DNA from: Paenibacillus ihumii
Lineage (GTDB): Bacteria > Bacillota > Bacilli > Paenibacillales > Paenibacillaceae
Reading direction: 5' to 3'
Assembly (NCBI RefSeq): GCF_001403875.1
Contig: NZ_LN884296.1
Span: forward strand, 33,866 to 71,365
Length of the DNA: 37,500 nucleotides
In this document: positions 25,806 through 36,978 of the stretch, one piece after another
How positions within the stretch are numbered: the first letter of the stretch is position 1
How the letters are laid out: every line of letters begins with the position of its first letter
Program-made: the position numbers and the translations under genes
Notes under the pieces: model-generated
Told to the model about the DNA's origin: nothing
Database searches by the model: none
The model's input: the letters and a program-made list of their open reading frames with translations, nothing else

Positions 25806-26696
25806 ATGGGAACCGCGAAGGAGAAGGATCGTTTAATTCGGGGCACGGCCATGAATGGCAAGGTTCGCGCCTTTGCCGTCCGCACGACTGCGCTTGTAGA
25901 AGAGCTGCGCCGGCGCCATGACACATACCCTACAACGACGGCAGCGCTAGGGCGGACCGTGACGGCGGCGACGATGATGGGCGCCATGCTGAAGGGGGAG
26001 GAGAAGCTCACGGTTCAGGTAAAAGGCGACGGACCGATCGGGCAGATCATCGCCGATGCGAATGCAAATTGCGAGGTTCGCGGCTATGTCACGAATCCGC
26101 ATGTGCAGCTTCCCAGCAATAGCCAGGGCAAGCTGGATGTGGCCGGAGCAGTCGGGACGACGGGCTTTATCCATGTAACCAAGGATCTTGGCCTCAAGGA
26201 GCCTTACCGTGGGAGCGTACCGCTTATCTCCGGCGAGCTTGGCGAGGATTTCACGTATTATTTTGCCGTATCGGAGCAGACACCCTCTGCCGTAGGATTA
26301 GGCGTGCTGGTGGATACCGATTCCTCGGTCATCGTGGCCGGGGGCTTCATTATTCAATTGCTTCCCGGGCTAAGCGATCAGGATATCGATGCCATAGAGC
26401 GGGCCATCGGCCAGCTTCCGCCCGTAACGTCTCTCCTGGATCAGGGGCTTGAGCTGGAGGAGCTTCTGGGCTGGATTGTGCCGGACTTTAAGCTTCTGGA
26501 CGAATCGGAGGTCGTATTCTCCTGCAATTGCTCGGTGGAGCGTGTGGAACGCACGCTGATCAGCCTGGGCCACCAGGAGCTTACCGAGATGCTGGAGGAC
26601 AATAAAGAGGTCGAGGTTGTATGCGACTTCTGCAATGAGGCGTATAAATTCAGCCCGGAGCGAATTGCCGAGCTCCAGGCGCAGACTAAGAAGTAG
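25806..26696 (+). CDS. hslO: Hsp33 redox-regulated chaperone HslO
   Basis: A 296-residue holdase chaperone activated by oxidation. The N-terminal domain has RGTAMNGKVRAFAVRTTAL and TMMGAMLKGEEKLTVQVKGD. The C-terminal zinc-binding redox switch has all four cysteines as CNC (in VFSCNCSVERVE) and, after about 30 residues, CDFC (in VVCDFCNEAYKF). The start is the ATG at 25806 because AAGAGGAGG lies about 10 bases upstream; an in-frame ATG at 25752 would add 18 residues that do not resemble the family. It is the last gene of the nadA-to-hslO unit before a clear terminator. Confidence 0.96.
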   Translation: MGTAKEKDRLIRGTAMNGKVRAFAVRTTALVEELRRRHDTYPTTTAALGRTVTAATMMGAMLKGEEKLTVQVKGDGPIGQIIADANANCEVRGYVTNPHVQLPSNSQGKLDVAGAVGTTGFIHVTKDLGLKEPYRGSVPLISGELGEDFTYYFAVSEQTPSAVGLGVLVDTDSSVIVAGGFIIQLLPGLSDQDIDAIERAIGQLPPVTSLLDQGLELEELLGWIVPDFKLLDESEVVFSCNCSVERVERTLISLGHQELTEMLEDNKEVEVVCDFCNEAYKFSPERIAELQAQTKK

Positions 26697-26711
26697 ACCG
26701 AATGATTACAA

Positions 26712-26757
26712 TACTTTGTCGGCTTTGGGGATTTCCTGTCCGGCAAAGTATTTTTTT
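26712..26757 (+). terminator. Terminator of the nadA-hslO unit
   Basis: TACTTTGTCGG (26712-26722) pairs with CCGGCAAAGTA (26740-26750) with one G-T wobble, followed by a T7 run. Confidence 0.92.
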
Positions 26758-26767
26758 GTATCCTTTC

Positions 26768-26797
26768 TTGACAACTGCCACTACAGATTGTTAAGAT
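26768..26797 (+). promoter_or_regulatory. Candidate promoter of cysK
   Basis: A consensus TTGACA (26768-26773) is followed 18 bases later by TAAGAT (26792-26797). The -10 is imperfect; an ATTGTT/AACAAT inverted pair lies across it. Downstream, AGGAG and CTCCT around 26844-26872 with a T-rich tail could form a weak attenuator. No S-box or T-box leader is visible. Confidence 0.4.
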
Positions 26798-26962
26798 AAT
26801 GAAAGAACAATACCAACTTGTTTACTCGGAAATAAATGAGGGCAGGAGAAACGCGGTAAATCCGACTCCTCTTTCGTTTTTCAACTAAACTACAACAGGA
26901 TCACAACAAGATTAGATGCAGCTTCATTATTATAATTTTTTACTATTCAGGGAGGTTTTCGT

Positions 26963-27901
26963 ATGGCTAGAATCGTTAACAACGTAACAGATCTGATCGG
27001 GGATACGCCGCTTGTTCGCTTGAACCGCATTGTACCTGAGGACAGCGCTGAGATTTATGTGAAGCTGGAATACCAGAACCCGGGCGCCAGCGTTAAAGAC
27101 CGCATTGCGATCAGCATCGTGGAAGAAGCTGAGAAGGCGGGCAAATTGAAGCCTGGCGGCACGATCATTGAAGCGACTAGCGGAAATACCGGAATCGGTC
27201 TGGCGCTTGTAGCCGCCGCTAAGGGATATAAGGCCGTAATCGTTATGCCTGAGACGATGAGCATTGAGCGCCGCAACCTGCTGCGGGCTTACGGAGCTGA
27301 ACTCGTGCTGACTCCCGGAGCCGAAGGCATGAACGGTGCCGTGAAGAAGGCTGAGCAAATTCTGTCCGAGAATCCGGACTATTTCCTGGCTGATCAATTC
27401 AGAACCCAGGCCAACGTGAAAATTCACCGCGAGACGACAGGGCCGGAGATCGTTGAGGCGATCGAGTCGCTTGACGGCAAGCTGGATGCGTTCGTAGCGG
27501 GAATCGGAACCGGCGGAACGATTACCGGTGCCGGGGAAGTGTTGAAGAAGCGTTTCCCTGACATTAAGATTTATGCTGTTGAGCCGGCAGCTTCGCCAAT
27601 TCTGTCGGGCGGCAAGCCTGGGCCGCATAAAATCCAAGGACTTGGCGCCAACTTCATTCCTGAAATTCTGAATCGTGAAATTTACGATGAGATTATTCAT
27701 GTGGAGAACGAGGAAGCGTTCGAGCAGGCTCGTCAAGTTGCCAAAGAGGAAGGCATTCTCTCTGGAATTTCCTCCGGTGCGGCTGTCTTTGCTGCACTTA
27801 AGGTAGCTAAAGAGCTTGGCAAAGGCAAGCGCGTCGTAGCTGTTGTTCCAAGTAACGGCGAGCGTTACTTGAGCACGCCGCTGTACAATTTCGAAGCTTA
27901 A
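26963..27901 (+). CDS. cysK: Cysteine synthase A (O-acetylserine sulfhydrylase)
   Basis: A 312-residue PLP enzyme converting O-acetylserine and sulfide to cysteine. The PLP-binding lysine (Lys45) lies in [11 protein letters not shown], and the substrate loop is [24 protein letters not shown] binds the PLP phosphate, and [11 protein letters not shown] is near the end. GGGAGG precedes the ATG. It is flanked by a terminator on each side and so forms a single-gene unit. The place between hslO and pabB is as in B. subtilis. Confidence 0.97.
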   Translation: MARIVNNVTDLIGDTPLVRLNRIVPEDSAEIYVKLEYQNPGASVKDRIAISIVEEAEKAGKLKPGGTIIEATSGNTGIGLALVAAAKGYKAVIVMPETMSIERRNLLRAYGAELVLTPGAEGMNGAVKKAEQILSENPDYFLADQFRTQANVKIHRETTGPEIVEAIESLDGKLDAFVAGIGTGGTITGAGEVLKKRFPDIKIYAVEPAASPILSGGKPGPHKIQGLGANFIPEILNREIYDEIIHVENEEAFEQARQVAKEEGILSGISSGAAVFAALKVAKELGKGKRVVAVVPSNGERYLSTPLYNFEA

Positions 27902-27925
27902 GGGCTGTGGCCTGACCCACTGAAT

Positions 27926-27966
27926 TAACCCCCAACCGCCTGCATTAGACGGTATGGGGGTTATTG
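27926..27966 (+). terminator. Terminator after cysK
   Basis: AACCCCCAACCG (27927-27938) pairs with CGGTATGGGGGTT (27950-27962) with a small internal mismatch and an 11-base loop. The T-tract is short. Confidence 0.75.
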
Positions 27967-28106
27967 CACGTTATATGCATGCTTCGTTGCGGGTTAGTTA
28001 GATGATAATTACATGTTGGCGCATGTTATTGGGGATGTTCATTAGAATGAGGTTTTAGTATACTAGCTAGCAACAACGCATGAAGGGCTGGAGGTAGTGA
28101 CATAGC

Positions 28107-29690
28107 ATGATTACCGTTACTCGATGGGAGCATTGGGAGAGCTGGGCAGCGGAAGGGCGCTGGACGATGCTGCCCTGCGCCGTCAAAATGAAATCGGGCG
28201 CCCGCCTGCCGGGCGATTGGACAAAAGCCTGGAATGCAGCGCGGCCATACTCCTTTGTGCTGGAGAGCGGCAAGGACGGCCGTTATACCTTTCTTGGACT
28301 GGATCCCTTGTCGGTCGTAAGGGGAAAAGGAAATTCGGCGCAAATCGAGGATGTTTCCACGGGCGATATCGTTCAAGTTGAGGGGCGCCCCTTGGACGTC
28401 CTGCATGAGTGGCTGAAGCCGTTCAAATCGCCATCCGTTCCCGGGCTGCCTAAATTTAGCGGAGGCGGCGTAGGGTATCTCAGCTATGATGTTGCCCGCT
28501 CTCTAGAGCGCCTGCCGGTACTGGCCGAAGACGACCTCCGGATTGACGATTATATATGGATGCGCGTGGAGGAGCTATGGGTGTTCGACCATGAGCTTGA
28601 AGAAGTATATGCCATCGTCCATTGTCCCGTCGGAGCGGCGGAATCAGTTAAGCCGCTGACCGAGGTGTTTGAGGAAGCGGGGCGGCGGGCATCATGGATG
28701 CTTGAGCGGTGGAATCAGTTTATACGCGAGGCGGAGGAGGGTTCAGCAGCAGAGAAGGTTAGGGACCGGCAGGCTGTACTAGCTGCGAGGGATGCCTCGT
28801 CGGCCGAGTGGGACGGTTTGTTGGAGCGCTCCGCGTCCATCTCTTTTGCCCGGGAAGAGTTCGAGACAGCCGTGCGCCGGGTGCAGGATTATATTGCAGC
28901 AGGCGACGTATTCCAAGTGAACTTATCGCTGCGCCGAGGTATTCCGCTTACGGCTGCGCCGGAGGAAATTTATGAATGGCTGAGATTGCTGAATCCCTCT
29001 CCATATATGGGTCTGCTGCGCTTTCCGGACTTTCAGCTTGTGTCCGTCTCTCCCGAGCTCCTCGTGAAGCTGGAGCAGGGCAAGATGGCGACGCGTCCGA
29101 TCGCAGGTACGCGGCGCCGCGGGACTACGCCAGAGGAGGATGAGGCCATGGCCCGGGAGCTGCTGAGCAGCGAGAAGGAGCTGGCGGAGCATATCATGCT
29201 TGTTGATTTGCTACGCAATGATCTGGGACGCGTGTCCAGATTCGGCACAGTCAAGGCTAGCGAGCTGATGGTTATTGAATACTACTCGCATGTCATGCAT
29301 TTGGTATCCCAGATAGAGGGGGAGCTGGAGGAAGGGAAGACGCCCTTTGACGTGATCGCTGCCGTATTCCCGGGGGGAACCATTACGGGAGCTCCGAAGG
29401 TAAGAACGATGGAGATTATCGAGGAGCTGGAGCCGGTGACCCGCGGGCCATATACGGGTGCCATGGGATGGATTGACTACAACGGAAATATGGAATTAAA
29501 TATTATTATACGTACACTGGTCGTTAAGGATGGCGTAGGACATATTCAGGCCGGAGCAGGCATCGTGATCGACTCCGAGCCTTATCGGGAATACAGGGAA
29601 TGCCATAATAAAGCCAGAGCGATAACGATGGCGGTTGGATTAAGTCAGGAATTCGCCGCCGAAGGCCAAAGACAGGGGATGAAGCTATGA
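28107..29690 (+). CDS. pabB: Aminodeoxychorismate synthase component I
   Basis: A 527-residue chorismate-binding enzyme. An N-terminal anthranilate synthase I-like region (~40-200) is followed by the catalytic domain (~255-520). That domain has the family motifs [73 protein letters not shown] and [10 protein letters not shown]. It makes 4-amino-4-deoxychorismate with PabA-supplied ammonia. Distinguishing PabB from TrpE rests on the neighbouring pabA, pabC and folP. GGAGG lies upstream of the ATG; a possible -10 (TATACT, 28059-28064) has no good -35. It overlaps pabA by four bases. Confidence 0.92.
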   Translation: MITVTRWEHWESWAAEGRWTMLPCAVKMKSGARLPGDWTKAWNAARPYSFVLESGKDGRYTFLGLDPLSVVRGKGNSAQIEDVSTGDIVQVEGRPLDVLHEWLKPFKSPSVPGLPKFSGGGVGYLSYDVARSLERLPVLAEDDLRIDDYIWMRVEELWVFDHELEEVYAIVHCPVGAAESVKPLTEVFEEAGRRASWMLERWNQFIREAEEGSAAEKVRDRQAVLAARDASSAEWDGLLERSASISFAREEFETAVRRVQDYIAAGDVFQVNLSLRRGIPLTAAPEEIYEWLRLLNPSPYMGLLRFPDFQLVSVSPELLVKLEQGKMATRPIAGTRRRGTTPEEDEAMARELLSSEKELAEHIMLVDLLRNDLGRVSRFGTVKASELMVIEYYSHVMHLVSQIEGELEEGKTPFDVIAAVFPGGTITGAPKVRTMEIIEELEPVTRGPYTGAMGWIDYNGNMELNIIIRTLVVKDGVGHIQAGAGIVIDSEPYREYRECHNKARAITMAVGLSQEFAAEGQRQGMKL

Positions 29691-30268
29691 TACTGGTAAT
29701 CGACAATTATGATTCTTTTACGTACAATCTCGTGCAGTATTTAGGCGAGCTTGGGGAAGAAGTCATTGTGCGCCGCAATGATGAAATTGATTTGCAAGGC
29801 ATCGAGGAGCTGCAGCCGGATCACATTCTACTGTCTCCCGGGCCGTGCACGCCGAATGAGGCGGGAATTACTCTGGACGTCATTGACCGGTTCAAGGGCA
29901 AGATTCCGATCTTCGGCGTATGCCTGGGTCATCAATCCATCGGCCAAGCCTTCGGAGGCAAGGTTGTCCGTGCCGATCGGTTGATGCATGGCAAGACCTC
30001 GCCGATTCACCACAAGGGAGAATCTGTATTTGCGGGGCTGCCCTCTCCGTTTACGGCAACCCGCTATCATTCGTTGATTGTGGAACGCGAGAGCCTTCCC
30101 GATTGCCTGGAGATTACCGCCGAGACCGAGGAAGGCGAAATTATGGGCCTGCGCCACAAAACCTATGCCGTGGAAGGGGTTCAATTCCATCCGGAATCGA
30201 TCATTACCGATCATGGCCATCAAATTCTCCGCAACTTCCTGAACCGCAAGGCGGAGGCCAAAGTATGA
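29687..30268 (+). CDS. pabA: Aminodeoxychorismate/anthranilate synthase glutamine amidotransferase
   Basis: A 193-residue class I glutamine amidotransferase. The catalytic Cys79 lies in [15 protein letters not shown], and the His/Glu pair in [11 protein letters not shown]. The N terminus [20 protein letters not shown] is typical of PabA/TrpG. In B. subtilis the same protein serves both p-aminobenzoate and tryptophan synthesis; I saw no (G/U)AG triplet series around its start, so there is no sign of TRAP control here. Its TGA overlaps the pabC ATG. Confidence 0.95.
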   Translation: MILVIDNYDSFTYNLVQYLGELGEEVIVRRNDEIDLQGIEELQPDHILLSPGPCTPNEAGITLDVIDRFKGKIPIFGVCLGHQSIGQAFGGKVVRADRLMHGKTSPIHHKGESVFAGLPSPFTATRYHSLIVERESLPDCLEITAETEEGEIMGLRHKTYAVEGVQFHPESIITDHGHQILRNFLNRKAEAKV

Positions 30269-31158
30269 ATTATATCGGGGTGAATGGAGTTCCTACCCCA
30301 TCTGCTGAAGCCGTGATATCCGTAATGGATCACGGCTTCATGTACGGAATGGGGTTGTTTGAGACCTTTCGGACTTACGGAGGTCGCCCTTTTCTTCTGG
30401 ATCGGCATCTGGAGCGGCTTCGGGGCGGATGCCGGGAGTTGGGCATACGTTACGAGGCCCGGGAGGAGCTGCTGCAGCATGAAATCGCCCAATTGCTGAA
30501 GGCGAATGAACTGCTGGACGGCTATATTCGTCTAACGGTATCAGCGGGCGCCGGTCCGCTTGGCCTGCCGCTGGAGGATTATGCGGAGCCGTCCGTCATC
30601 GTTTATGTGAAGCCCTTGCCGCCGCCTGCCCCCGGGGTCTACGCACACGGCAAAGAATTATGGCGCCTGGTAACGCCCCGCAATACGCCTGAGGGCAAAG
30701 TCAGGCTTAAGTCGCTGCATTACATGAACAATATTCTAGCCAAGCGGGAGCTGGCGGGATGGATTGGCGCCGGGCATTCAGCGGATAGACCCGCGCCCGA
30801 GGGATTGCTGCTGACCGCTCAAGGGTATTTGGCGGAAGGCATCGTCAGCAATTTGTTTTTCGTCCGCGGGGGGGCGCTGTTTACGCCAGAGATCAGCACG
30901 GGCATTCTGCCGGGAATTACCCGCTCCTTCGTATTGGAGCTGGCGGATAGGCTGGGTCTGCCCTATGCTGAGGGAAGCTATACCTGGGATGATCTGCTTG
31001 CGGCGGAAGAGGTATTTTTGACGAATTCGATTCAGGAGCTGGTGCCTGTGACGGCATTGGTGGAGCCGGAGGGCTCAAAATATTCGGTCGGGGATGGAAA
31101 GATTGGCCCCGTTACGGAAAAGCTTCTAGATAGTTATAGAAGACATTGCGGAGTTTAA
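30265..31158 (+). CDS. pabC: 4-amino-4-deoxychorismate lyase (aminotransferase class IV)
   Basis: A 297-residue fold-type IV PLP enzyme releasing pyruvate from aminodeoxychorismate to give p-aminobenzoate. It begins [19 protein letters not shown] and has [19 protein letters not shown]. The PLP-binding lysine is in [17 protein letters not shown]; also present are [15 protein letters not shown] and [14 protein letters not shown]. The ATG at 30265 overlaps the pabA stop (ATGA). A longer upstream frame exists but has no family similarity. It overlaps an alternative folP start by one base. Confidence 0.93.
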   Translation: MNYIGVNGVPTPSAEAVISVMDHGFMYGMGLFETFRTYGGRPFLLDRHLERLRGGCRELGIRYEAREELLQHEIAQLLKANELLDGYIRLTVSAGAGPLGLPLEDYAEPSVIVYVKPLPPPAPGVYAHGKELWRLVTPRNTPEGKVRLKSLHYMNNILAKRELAGWIGAGHSADRPAPEGLLLTAQGYLAEGIVSNLFFVRGGALFTPEISTGILPGITRSFVLELADRLGLPYAEGSYTWDDLLAAEEVFLTNSIQELVPVTALVEPEGSKYSVGDGKIGPVTEKLLDSYRRHCGV

Positions 31159-31184
31159 TGGAAGAAGGAAAGGAGATGGCAATT

Positions 31185-32021
31185 ATGCAGCCTGTGTTGC
31201 ACCAAAGAACTTACCAATGCGGCGAAACACAGCTTAAGCTTGGGGAACGGACTTTGATTATGGGTATTTTAAATGTGACTCCGGATTCTTTCTCCGATGG
31301 GGGGCGCTATAACGAGGCTGATCGGGCCGTTGCCCATGCGCTGGAGATGATCCGGGACGGGGCGGATATCATCGATATCGGCGGAGAATCGACGAGACCG
31401 GGCCATGAGCCTGTATCGTTAGATGAGGAGCTAGAGAGGGTGGTTCCTATTGTGGAGGCCATCCACCGCGAAGCTCCCCATATTCCGTTATCAGTGGACA
31501 CCTACAAGGCGGAGGTGGCAAGGCAGTCGCTTGAAGCGGGGGCTCACATTATCAATGATATTTGGGGCTGCAAGGCGGATCCTCTAATGGCCCAGGTGGC
31601 GGCGGAATATCAGTGTCCCGTCATCTTGATGCATAATCGGCAGGACCGGAATTACAGGGACCTGATGCAGGATGTCGAGGCGGATTTGCTGGACAGTGTA
31701 GAAACTGCGCGGCGTGCCGGAGTGAAGGATGAGCGAATCATCCTGGATCCGGGGATCGGGTTCGCCAAGGATTATCAGGAGAATTTACGGGTGATGAAGG
31801 AGCTGGACCGGCTAGTGAAGCTTGGTTTTCCTATGCTGCTTGGCACCTCTCGTAAAAGATTTATACGCACTACGCTGGATTTGCCGGTGGACGAGCTGAT
31901 TATGGGAACTGGTGCGACGGTAGCGCTCGGCATTGCCCAGGGCTGTCAAATCGTGCGGGTTCATGATGTGAAGGAAATAAAGCGCATGGCCAAAATGTGC
32001 GATGCCATCATCTACGCATAG
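31185..32021 (+). CDS. folP: Dihydropteroate synthase
   Basis: A 278-residue enzyme joining p-aminobenzoate to the pterin pyrophosphate; it is the target of sulfonamides. The motif GILNVTPDSFSDGGRY is followed by DIIDIGGESTRPG, LSVDTYKAEVA, NDIWGCKADP, LDPGIGFAKDYQEN and LLGTSRKRFI. Several starts are possible (31158, 31176, 31185). I choose 31185 because AAGGAG (31170-31175) lies 9 bases upstream and the length then fits the family. It is followed by a 286-base gap before folB that holds a TGGCTG-rich low-complexity stretch. Confidence 0.95.
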   Translation: MQPVLHQRTYQCGETQLKLGERTLIMGILNVTPDSFSDGGRYNEADRAVAHALEMIRDGADIIDIGGESTRPGHEPVSLDEELERVVPIVEAIHREAPHIPLSVDTYKAEVARQSLEAGAHIINDIWGCKADPLMAQVAAEYQCPVILMHNRQDRNYRDLMQDVEADLLDSVETARRAGVKDERIILDPGIGFAKDYQENLRVMKELDRLVKLGFPMLLGTSRKRFIRTTLDLPVDELIMGTGATVALGIAQGCQIVRVHDVKEIKRMAKMCDAIIYA

Positions 32022-32094
32022 AGCTTTGCATTGTCGCAGCCAGGTGAATGATCTTGGGAGCTGCCATGGAATGCCATGGGTGTGAGTGGTTACT

Positions 32095-32215
32095 GCCGGA
32101 TGGCTAGTTGGCTGCCTAATTGGCTGTCTAGACGTTTGCTGTCTGTATGGTTGCCTGTTTGGTTGATGTCTGGCTGAACTGCTGATGGATAAATGGCTGA
32201 ATGGCTGTTTGGCGT
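32095..32215. repeat. TGGCTG/TGGTTG-rich low-complexity stretch between folP and folB
   Basis: Around 120 bases carry about ten copies of TGGCTG, TTGCTG, TGGTTG or TGGCTA in irregular spacing. There is no open frame with a ribosome site and no terminator-like hairpin. It looks like slippage expansion inside the folate operon. Confidence 0.6.
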
Positions 32216-32307
32216 CTGCGGCTGGAGGCTTAGCTTGGGGCTAATATCCATTCTGCAATGCAGGCTGGTTAGATTTTATTTTATATGACGGAAGGGTTGA
32301 ATAATAG

Positions 32308-32670
32308 ATGGATAAAATGGTGCTGCGGCGCATGGAATATTTCGGATACCATGGTGTTTTTGAGGAAGAGCGGAAGCTCGGCCAGCGGTTCTATGTCGAC
32401 CTGGAACTGGAGCTGGATTTGCGGGAAGCCGGGCAGAGCGACGATTTGAGCAAGACGGTGAACTATGCTGAAATCCATGAATTGCTGCGGAAAATTGTCG
32501 AAGGAAAAAGCTTTAAATTGATCGAGGCGCTCGCAGAACATATTGCATCTGCGGTTTTGGACACTTATACTATGGTAGATGCGTTAACGGTTCATGTTAC
32601 GAAGCCGCATCCGCCATTTGATGTTCATTTTGAAGGTGTGACGGTGAAGTTGTACCGCTCTAGAAAGTGA
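32308..32670 (+). CDS. folB: Dihydroneopterin aldolase
   Basis: A 120-residue enzyme cleaving dihydroneopterin to the hydroxymethyl pterin used by FolK. The family motifs are GYHGVFEEERKLGQRFYVDL, DDLSKTVNYAEIHEL and KLIEALAEHIASAVLD with the active-site Lys in KPHPPFDVHFEGV. GGAAGGGTTG lies upstream of the ATG. Its stop overlaps the region just before folK. Confidence 0.96.
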   Translation: MDKMVLRRMEYFGYHGVFEEERKLGQRFYVDLELELDLREAGQSDDLSKTVNYAEIHELLRKIVEGKSFKLIEALAEHIASAVLDTYTMVDALTVHVTKPHPPFDVHFEGVTVKLYRSRK

Positions 32671-32678
32671 GACTTGCG

Positions 32679-33227
32679 ATGAATACACATGCGACCTCTG
32701 GAATCTCAGAGGCTTATATTGCTTTAGGGGCCAACCTCGGCGACCGGGAAGCGACCTTGATGGAGGCGCTGGCACGTCTGGATGCCCATCCCGAGATTAA
32801 GGTGCTTCGCTGCTCCAGGCTGTATGAGACAGATCCCGTAGGGTATCTCGATCAGCCCTGCTTCGTCAACATGGCTGCGGCACTGCGGACAACGCTGAAC
32901 CCGGAGGAACTGCTGACGGTCATGCAGCATATTGAGCTTGAGCTTGGGCGCGAGCGCAAAATTCGTTTTGGGCCACGGACCGTAGATCTGGATCTGTTAT
33001 GGGTAGAAGGCCAAAGGATAGATACCCCGCTGCTGACTCTGCCGCATCCGCGGATGATGGAGCGTGCCTTTGTACTTGTTCCCTTGACGGACATTGTGCC
33101 TGAGGAGGAGTCTTCCGGTTTGTATCGAAGCACCCAAGAGGCATTAACCAGCATGAATGGAAAGGAAGGCGTACGTTATTGGAAAACTTGCAACTGGCGC
33201 AGCGAATCCGGGCTTACCGGAAACTAA
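32679..33227 (+). CDS. folK: 2-amino-4-hydroxy-6-hydroxymethyldihydropteridine pyrophosphokinase
   Basis: A 182-residue HPPK that pyrophosphorylates the hydroxymethyl pterin. Family motifs are AYIALGANLGDREATL, YETDPVGYLDQPCFVNMA, ELGRERKIRFGPRTVDLDLL and LPHPRMMERAFVLVPL. The start at ATG 32679 is preferred over an in-frame GTG at 32667 that overlaps the folB stop, because a GTGAG-type site then sits 7 bases upstream. Its last 49 bases overlap the next gene. Confidence 0.95.
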   Translation: MNTHATSGISEAYIALGANLGDREATLMEALARLDAHPEIKVLRCSRLYETDPVGYLDQPCFVNMAAALRTTLNPEELLTVMQHIELELGRERKIRFGPRTVDLDLLWVEGQRIDTPLLTLPHPRMMERAFVLVPLTDIVPEEESSGLYRSTQEALTSMNGKEGVRYWKTCNWRSESGLTGN

Positions 33228-33385
33228 AGGGCTTCACGCAGCAGCAGCTTGCGGAGCGATCCGGCGTGTCGCTTTCCGTTCTTGGAGCGATTGAACGTGG
33301 GAACCGATCCGCAGAAGATCAAATTTTAACTAAAATTGTGGACGTTTTGGGCATTTCGATGTCCGAATTGAAGTCCTCGGAATAA
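33179..33385 (+). CDS. yazB: Small XRE-family helix-turn-helix regulator (YazB-like)
   Basis: A 68-residue protein consisting of one XRE/Cro-type DNA-binding domain: LAQRIRAYRKLKGFTQQQLA, then ERSGVSLSVLGAIERGNRSA. The TTG start at 33179 lies inside folK and has AAAGGAAGG 9 bases upstream. Same-size yazB occupies the same place between folK and the dus gene in B. subtilis; its regulon is not known. Translation is probably coupled to folK. Target DNA cannot be inferred from the sequence. Confidence 0.85.
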   Translation: MENLQLAQRIRAYRKLKGFTQQQLAERSGVSLSVLGAIERGNRSAEDQILTKIVDVLGISMSELKSSE

Positions 33386-33451
33386 ATTGTTGTGCAGTGA
33401 TCATACAAATTGCGATAAAGTTCGACAATATAATGATTAGGGGGGGATGTT

Positions 33452-34453
33452 ATGCTGAAAATTGGCGATATTGAAATGAAGAACCAGGTTGTGCTTGCGC
33501 CAATGGCGGGCGTATGCAATCCTGCCTTCCGACTGATTGCCAAGGAATTCGGCACTGGTCTTGTATGCGCAGAGATGGTCAGCGATAAAGCGATCATTCA
33601 CGGGAATAAGCGCACAAAGGAGATGCTGTTTGTAGATGAGCGGGAGAAGCCACTTAGCCTGCAGATTTTTGGGGGGGACCGAGAATCTTTGGTGGAAGCG
33701 GCGAAGGTCGTTGATCAGGAGACGAATGCAGATATCATCGATATTAATATGGGCTGCCCGGTACCTAAGGTTACGAAATGCGATGCCGGTGCGCGCTGGC
33801 TGCTCAATCCGCATAAAATTTATGAAATGGTGTCCGCTGTGGTGGATGCTGTCAGCAAGCCGGTAACGGTCAAAATGCGGATTGGCTGGGATGCGGAGCA
33901 TATCTATGTGGTCGATAACGCTAAAGCAGTAGAGCAGGCAGGAGGGAAGGCGGTCAGCGTACATGGCCGCACCCGGGAGCAGCTGTACACCGGCAAAGCC
34001 GACTGGAACTACATTAAGCAAGTGAAGGAAGCCGTGTCGATTCCTGTTATCGGAAACGGCGACGTTGTAACGCCGGAGGACGCGAAGCGCATGCTGGAGC
34101 AAACCGGGTGCGACGGGGTCATGATCGGCCGCGGCGCGCTGGGCAATCCTTGGATGCTGTATCGCACGGTGGAATACTTGAAGACCGGTGAGTTGCTGCC
34201 TGAGCCTGGACCAGAGGAGAAAATCCGCATCGCGATTCTTCATATGGACCGCTTGGCTGCTCTTAAGGGCGAGAACGTAGCCGTACGCGAGATGCGCAAG
34301 CATTTGGCCTGGTATTTGAAAGGCATGAAGGGCGCGGCACGCATTAAAGACGTTATCATGGAAGAGACCAAGCGGGACGAAATGGTACGAATTCTTGAGA
34401 ATTTTGTCGCTAACCTGTCGGGCGAAGGCTCGGAAGAAGCAGAATCCGCCTAA
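33452..34453 (+). CDS. dusB: tRNA-dihydrouridine synthase
   Basis: A 333-residue flavoenzyme reducing uridines in tRNA D-loops. The FMN-binding start is VVLAPMAGVCNPAFRL, and the catalytic cysteine (~101) is in NMGCPVPKVTK. Also present are KPVTVKMRIGWD, VHGRTREQLYTG and IPVIGNGDVVTPEDAKRML with GVMIGRGALGNPW. AGGGGGGATG lies upstream of the ATG. It lies 66 bases after the HTH gene and may share the folate transcript. No terminator could be seen after it before the greA promoter. Confidence 0.93.
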   Translation: MLKIGDIEMKNQVVLAPMAGVCNPAFRLIAKEFGTGLVCAEMVSDKAIIHGNKRTKEMLFVDEREKPLSLQIFGGDRESLVEAAKVVDQETNADIIDINMGCPVPKVTKCDAGARWLLNPHKIYEMVSAVVDAVSKPVTVKMRIGWDAEHIYVVDNAKAVEQAGGKAVSVHGRTREQLYTGKADWNYIKQVKEAVSIPVIGNGDVVTPEDAKRMLEQTGCDGVMIGRGALGNPWMLYRTVEYLKTGELLPEPGPEEKIRIAILHMDRLAALKGENVAVREMRKHLAWYLKGMKGAARIKDVIMEETKRDEMVRILENFVANLSGEGSEEAESA

Positions 34454-34534
34454 TTTTGGACAATGGTATTAAATCGTTGTTTTGCAGCGTAAATATCCTT
34501 CATGAAACGTTTACATTTGAAAATTGTACTGTCA

Positions 34535-34563
34535 TTGACATTTCGAAAGGGTTCACCTATAAT
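34535..34563 (+). promoter_or_regulatory. Consensus sigma-A promoter of greA
   Basis: A perfect TTGACA (34535-34540), 17 bases and a perfect TATAAT (34558-34563). It drives a leader of about 245 bases before the greA start. Confidence 0.9.
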
Positions 34564-34569
34564 TTCTCA

Positions 34570-34814
34570 GTATAAATTCGCCTCAGGAGATAACTTCCAC
34601 AACATGGGGTGGTCTGAGCTCCATGAGTTTGCATATGATATTCTCAAATGATGCGTGAATTTTCACGGCCGTGGCATAGCGGCAACTCGGGCCCTCGCGG
34701 ATGTATTACCTGAGCTAATTCGGATCATCCGTTGCGGAAGCTATTCATATTGAAGGAGCCCATGACCGCGCGCATAGTGCGAAAATTATTTCCATGACAG
34801 GAGAATCGGTTGAG
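34570..34814 (+). other. Long greA leader, no recognised riboswitch
   Basis: The transcript leader contains a small hairpin (CGTGAA/TTCACG, 34654-34667). It also holds an 11-codon open frame (34623-34658, MSLHMIFSNDA) with only a poor ribosome site. I looked for T-box, SAM, lysine and ribosomal-protein leader signatures and saw none. Confidence 0.45.
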
Positions 34815-35291
34815 ATGAGCGATAAAGAAGTTATTCTTACACAAGATGGTTTGAAGAGACTGGAAGAAGAGCTTGAAAATTTGAAGTCCGTGAAACGTCG
34901 TGAAGTTGCGGAGCGTATTAAAGTTGCCATTGGTTATGGCGATATTAGCGAGAACTCGGAATATGAGGACGCTAAGAATGAGCAGGCCTTCATTGAAGGG
35001 CGTATTATTACGCTTGAGAAGATGCTGCGTAATGCCCGCATCATCAACAATGACGAGATCGATACGGATACGGTAAGCATTGGCTCAACGGTAACCGTGC
35101 AGGATTTGGAGTTCGGCGATACGATGGAATACGCGATCGTCGGGACGGCGGAGTCCGATCCGCTGCAAAATAAAATTTCAAACGAAAGCCCTGTAGGGAA
35201 AGCGATTCTTGGCAAACAAAAGGGCGCCATCGTCGACGTAACCGTTCCTGCGGGCGTGATTCAATATAAAATTGTAGATATCAAGAAATAG
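34815..35291 (+). CDS. greA: Transcription elongation factor GreA
   Basis: A 158-residue factor that rescues backtracked RNA polymerase by stimulating transcript cleavage. The coiled-coil N terminus has [20 protein letters not shown] and the tip [20 protein letters not shown], where the acidic tip residues (D, E) bind Mg. The C-terminal FKBP-like domain ends [20 protein letters not shown]. The ATG at 34815 gives the usual length; an in-frame ATG seven codons earlier (34794) is possible. A terminator follows. Confidence 0.96.
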   Translation: MSDKEVILTQDGLKRLEEELENLKSVKRREVAERIKVAIGYGDISENSEYEDAKNEQAFIEGRIITLEKMLRNARIINNDEIDTDTVSIGSTVTVQDLEFGDTMEYAIVGTAESDPLQNKISNESPVGKAILGKQKGAIVDVTVPAGVIQYKIVDIKK

Positions 35292-35311
35292 GGCGGTATT
35301 TTGAATGGAAG

Positions 35312-35336
35312 AGCTTCCCCAGGGGAGGCTTTTTTC
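35312..35336 (+). terminator. Terminator after greA
   Basis: AGCTTCCCC (35312-35320) pairs with GGGGAGGCT (35322-35330), allowing one T-G wobble, followed by a T-run. The nominal one-base loop means the innermost pairs open. Confidence 0.8.
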
Positions 35337-35412
35337 ACTGTTATCGTATTTTTTCCAGTTGTGGGCATAGATGCAAGATTCAGCTAAATATAAGTTGCAA
35401 AATAAGTTGTAG

Positions 35413-36939
<1,527 letters not shown>

Positions 36940-36947
36940 TTGAAGGA

Positions 36948-36978
36948 AGAGCCTGACTTGGGATGGTCAGGCTCTTTT
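36948..36978 (+). terminator. Terminator after lysS
   Basis: AGAGCCTGAC (36948-36957) pairs perfectly with GTCAGGCTCT (36966-36975), followed by a short T-run. Confidence 0.9.

Noticed and set aside
29660..29690. TRAP-binding triplet repeats at the pabA start
   Set aside because: No series of GAG/TAG triplets is present around the ribosome-binding site.
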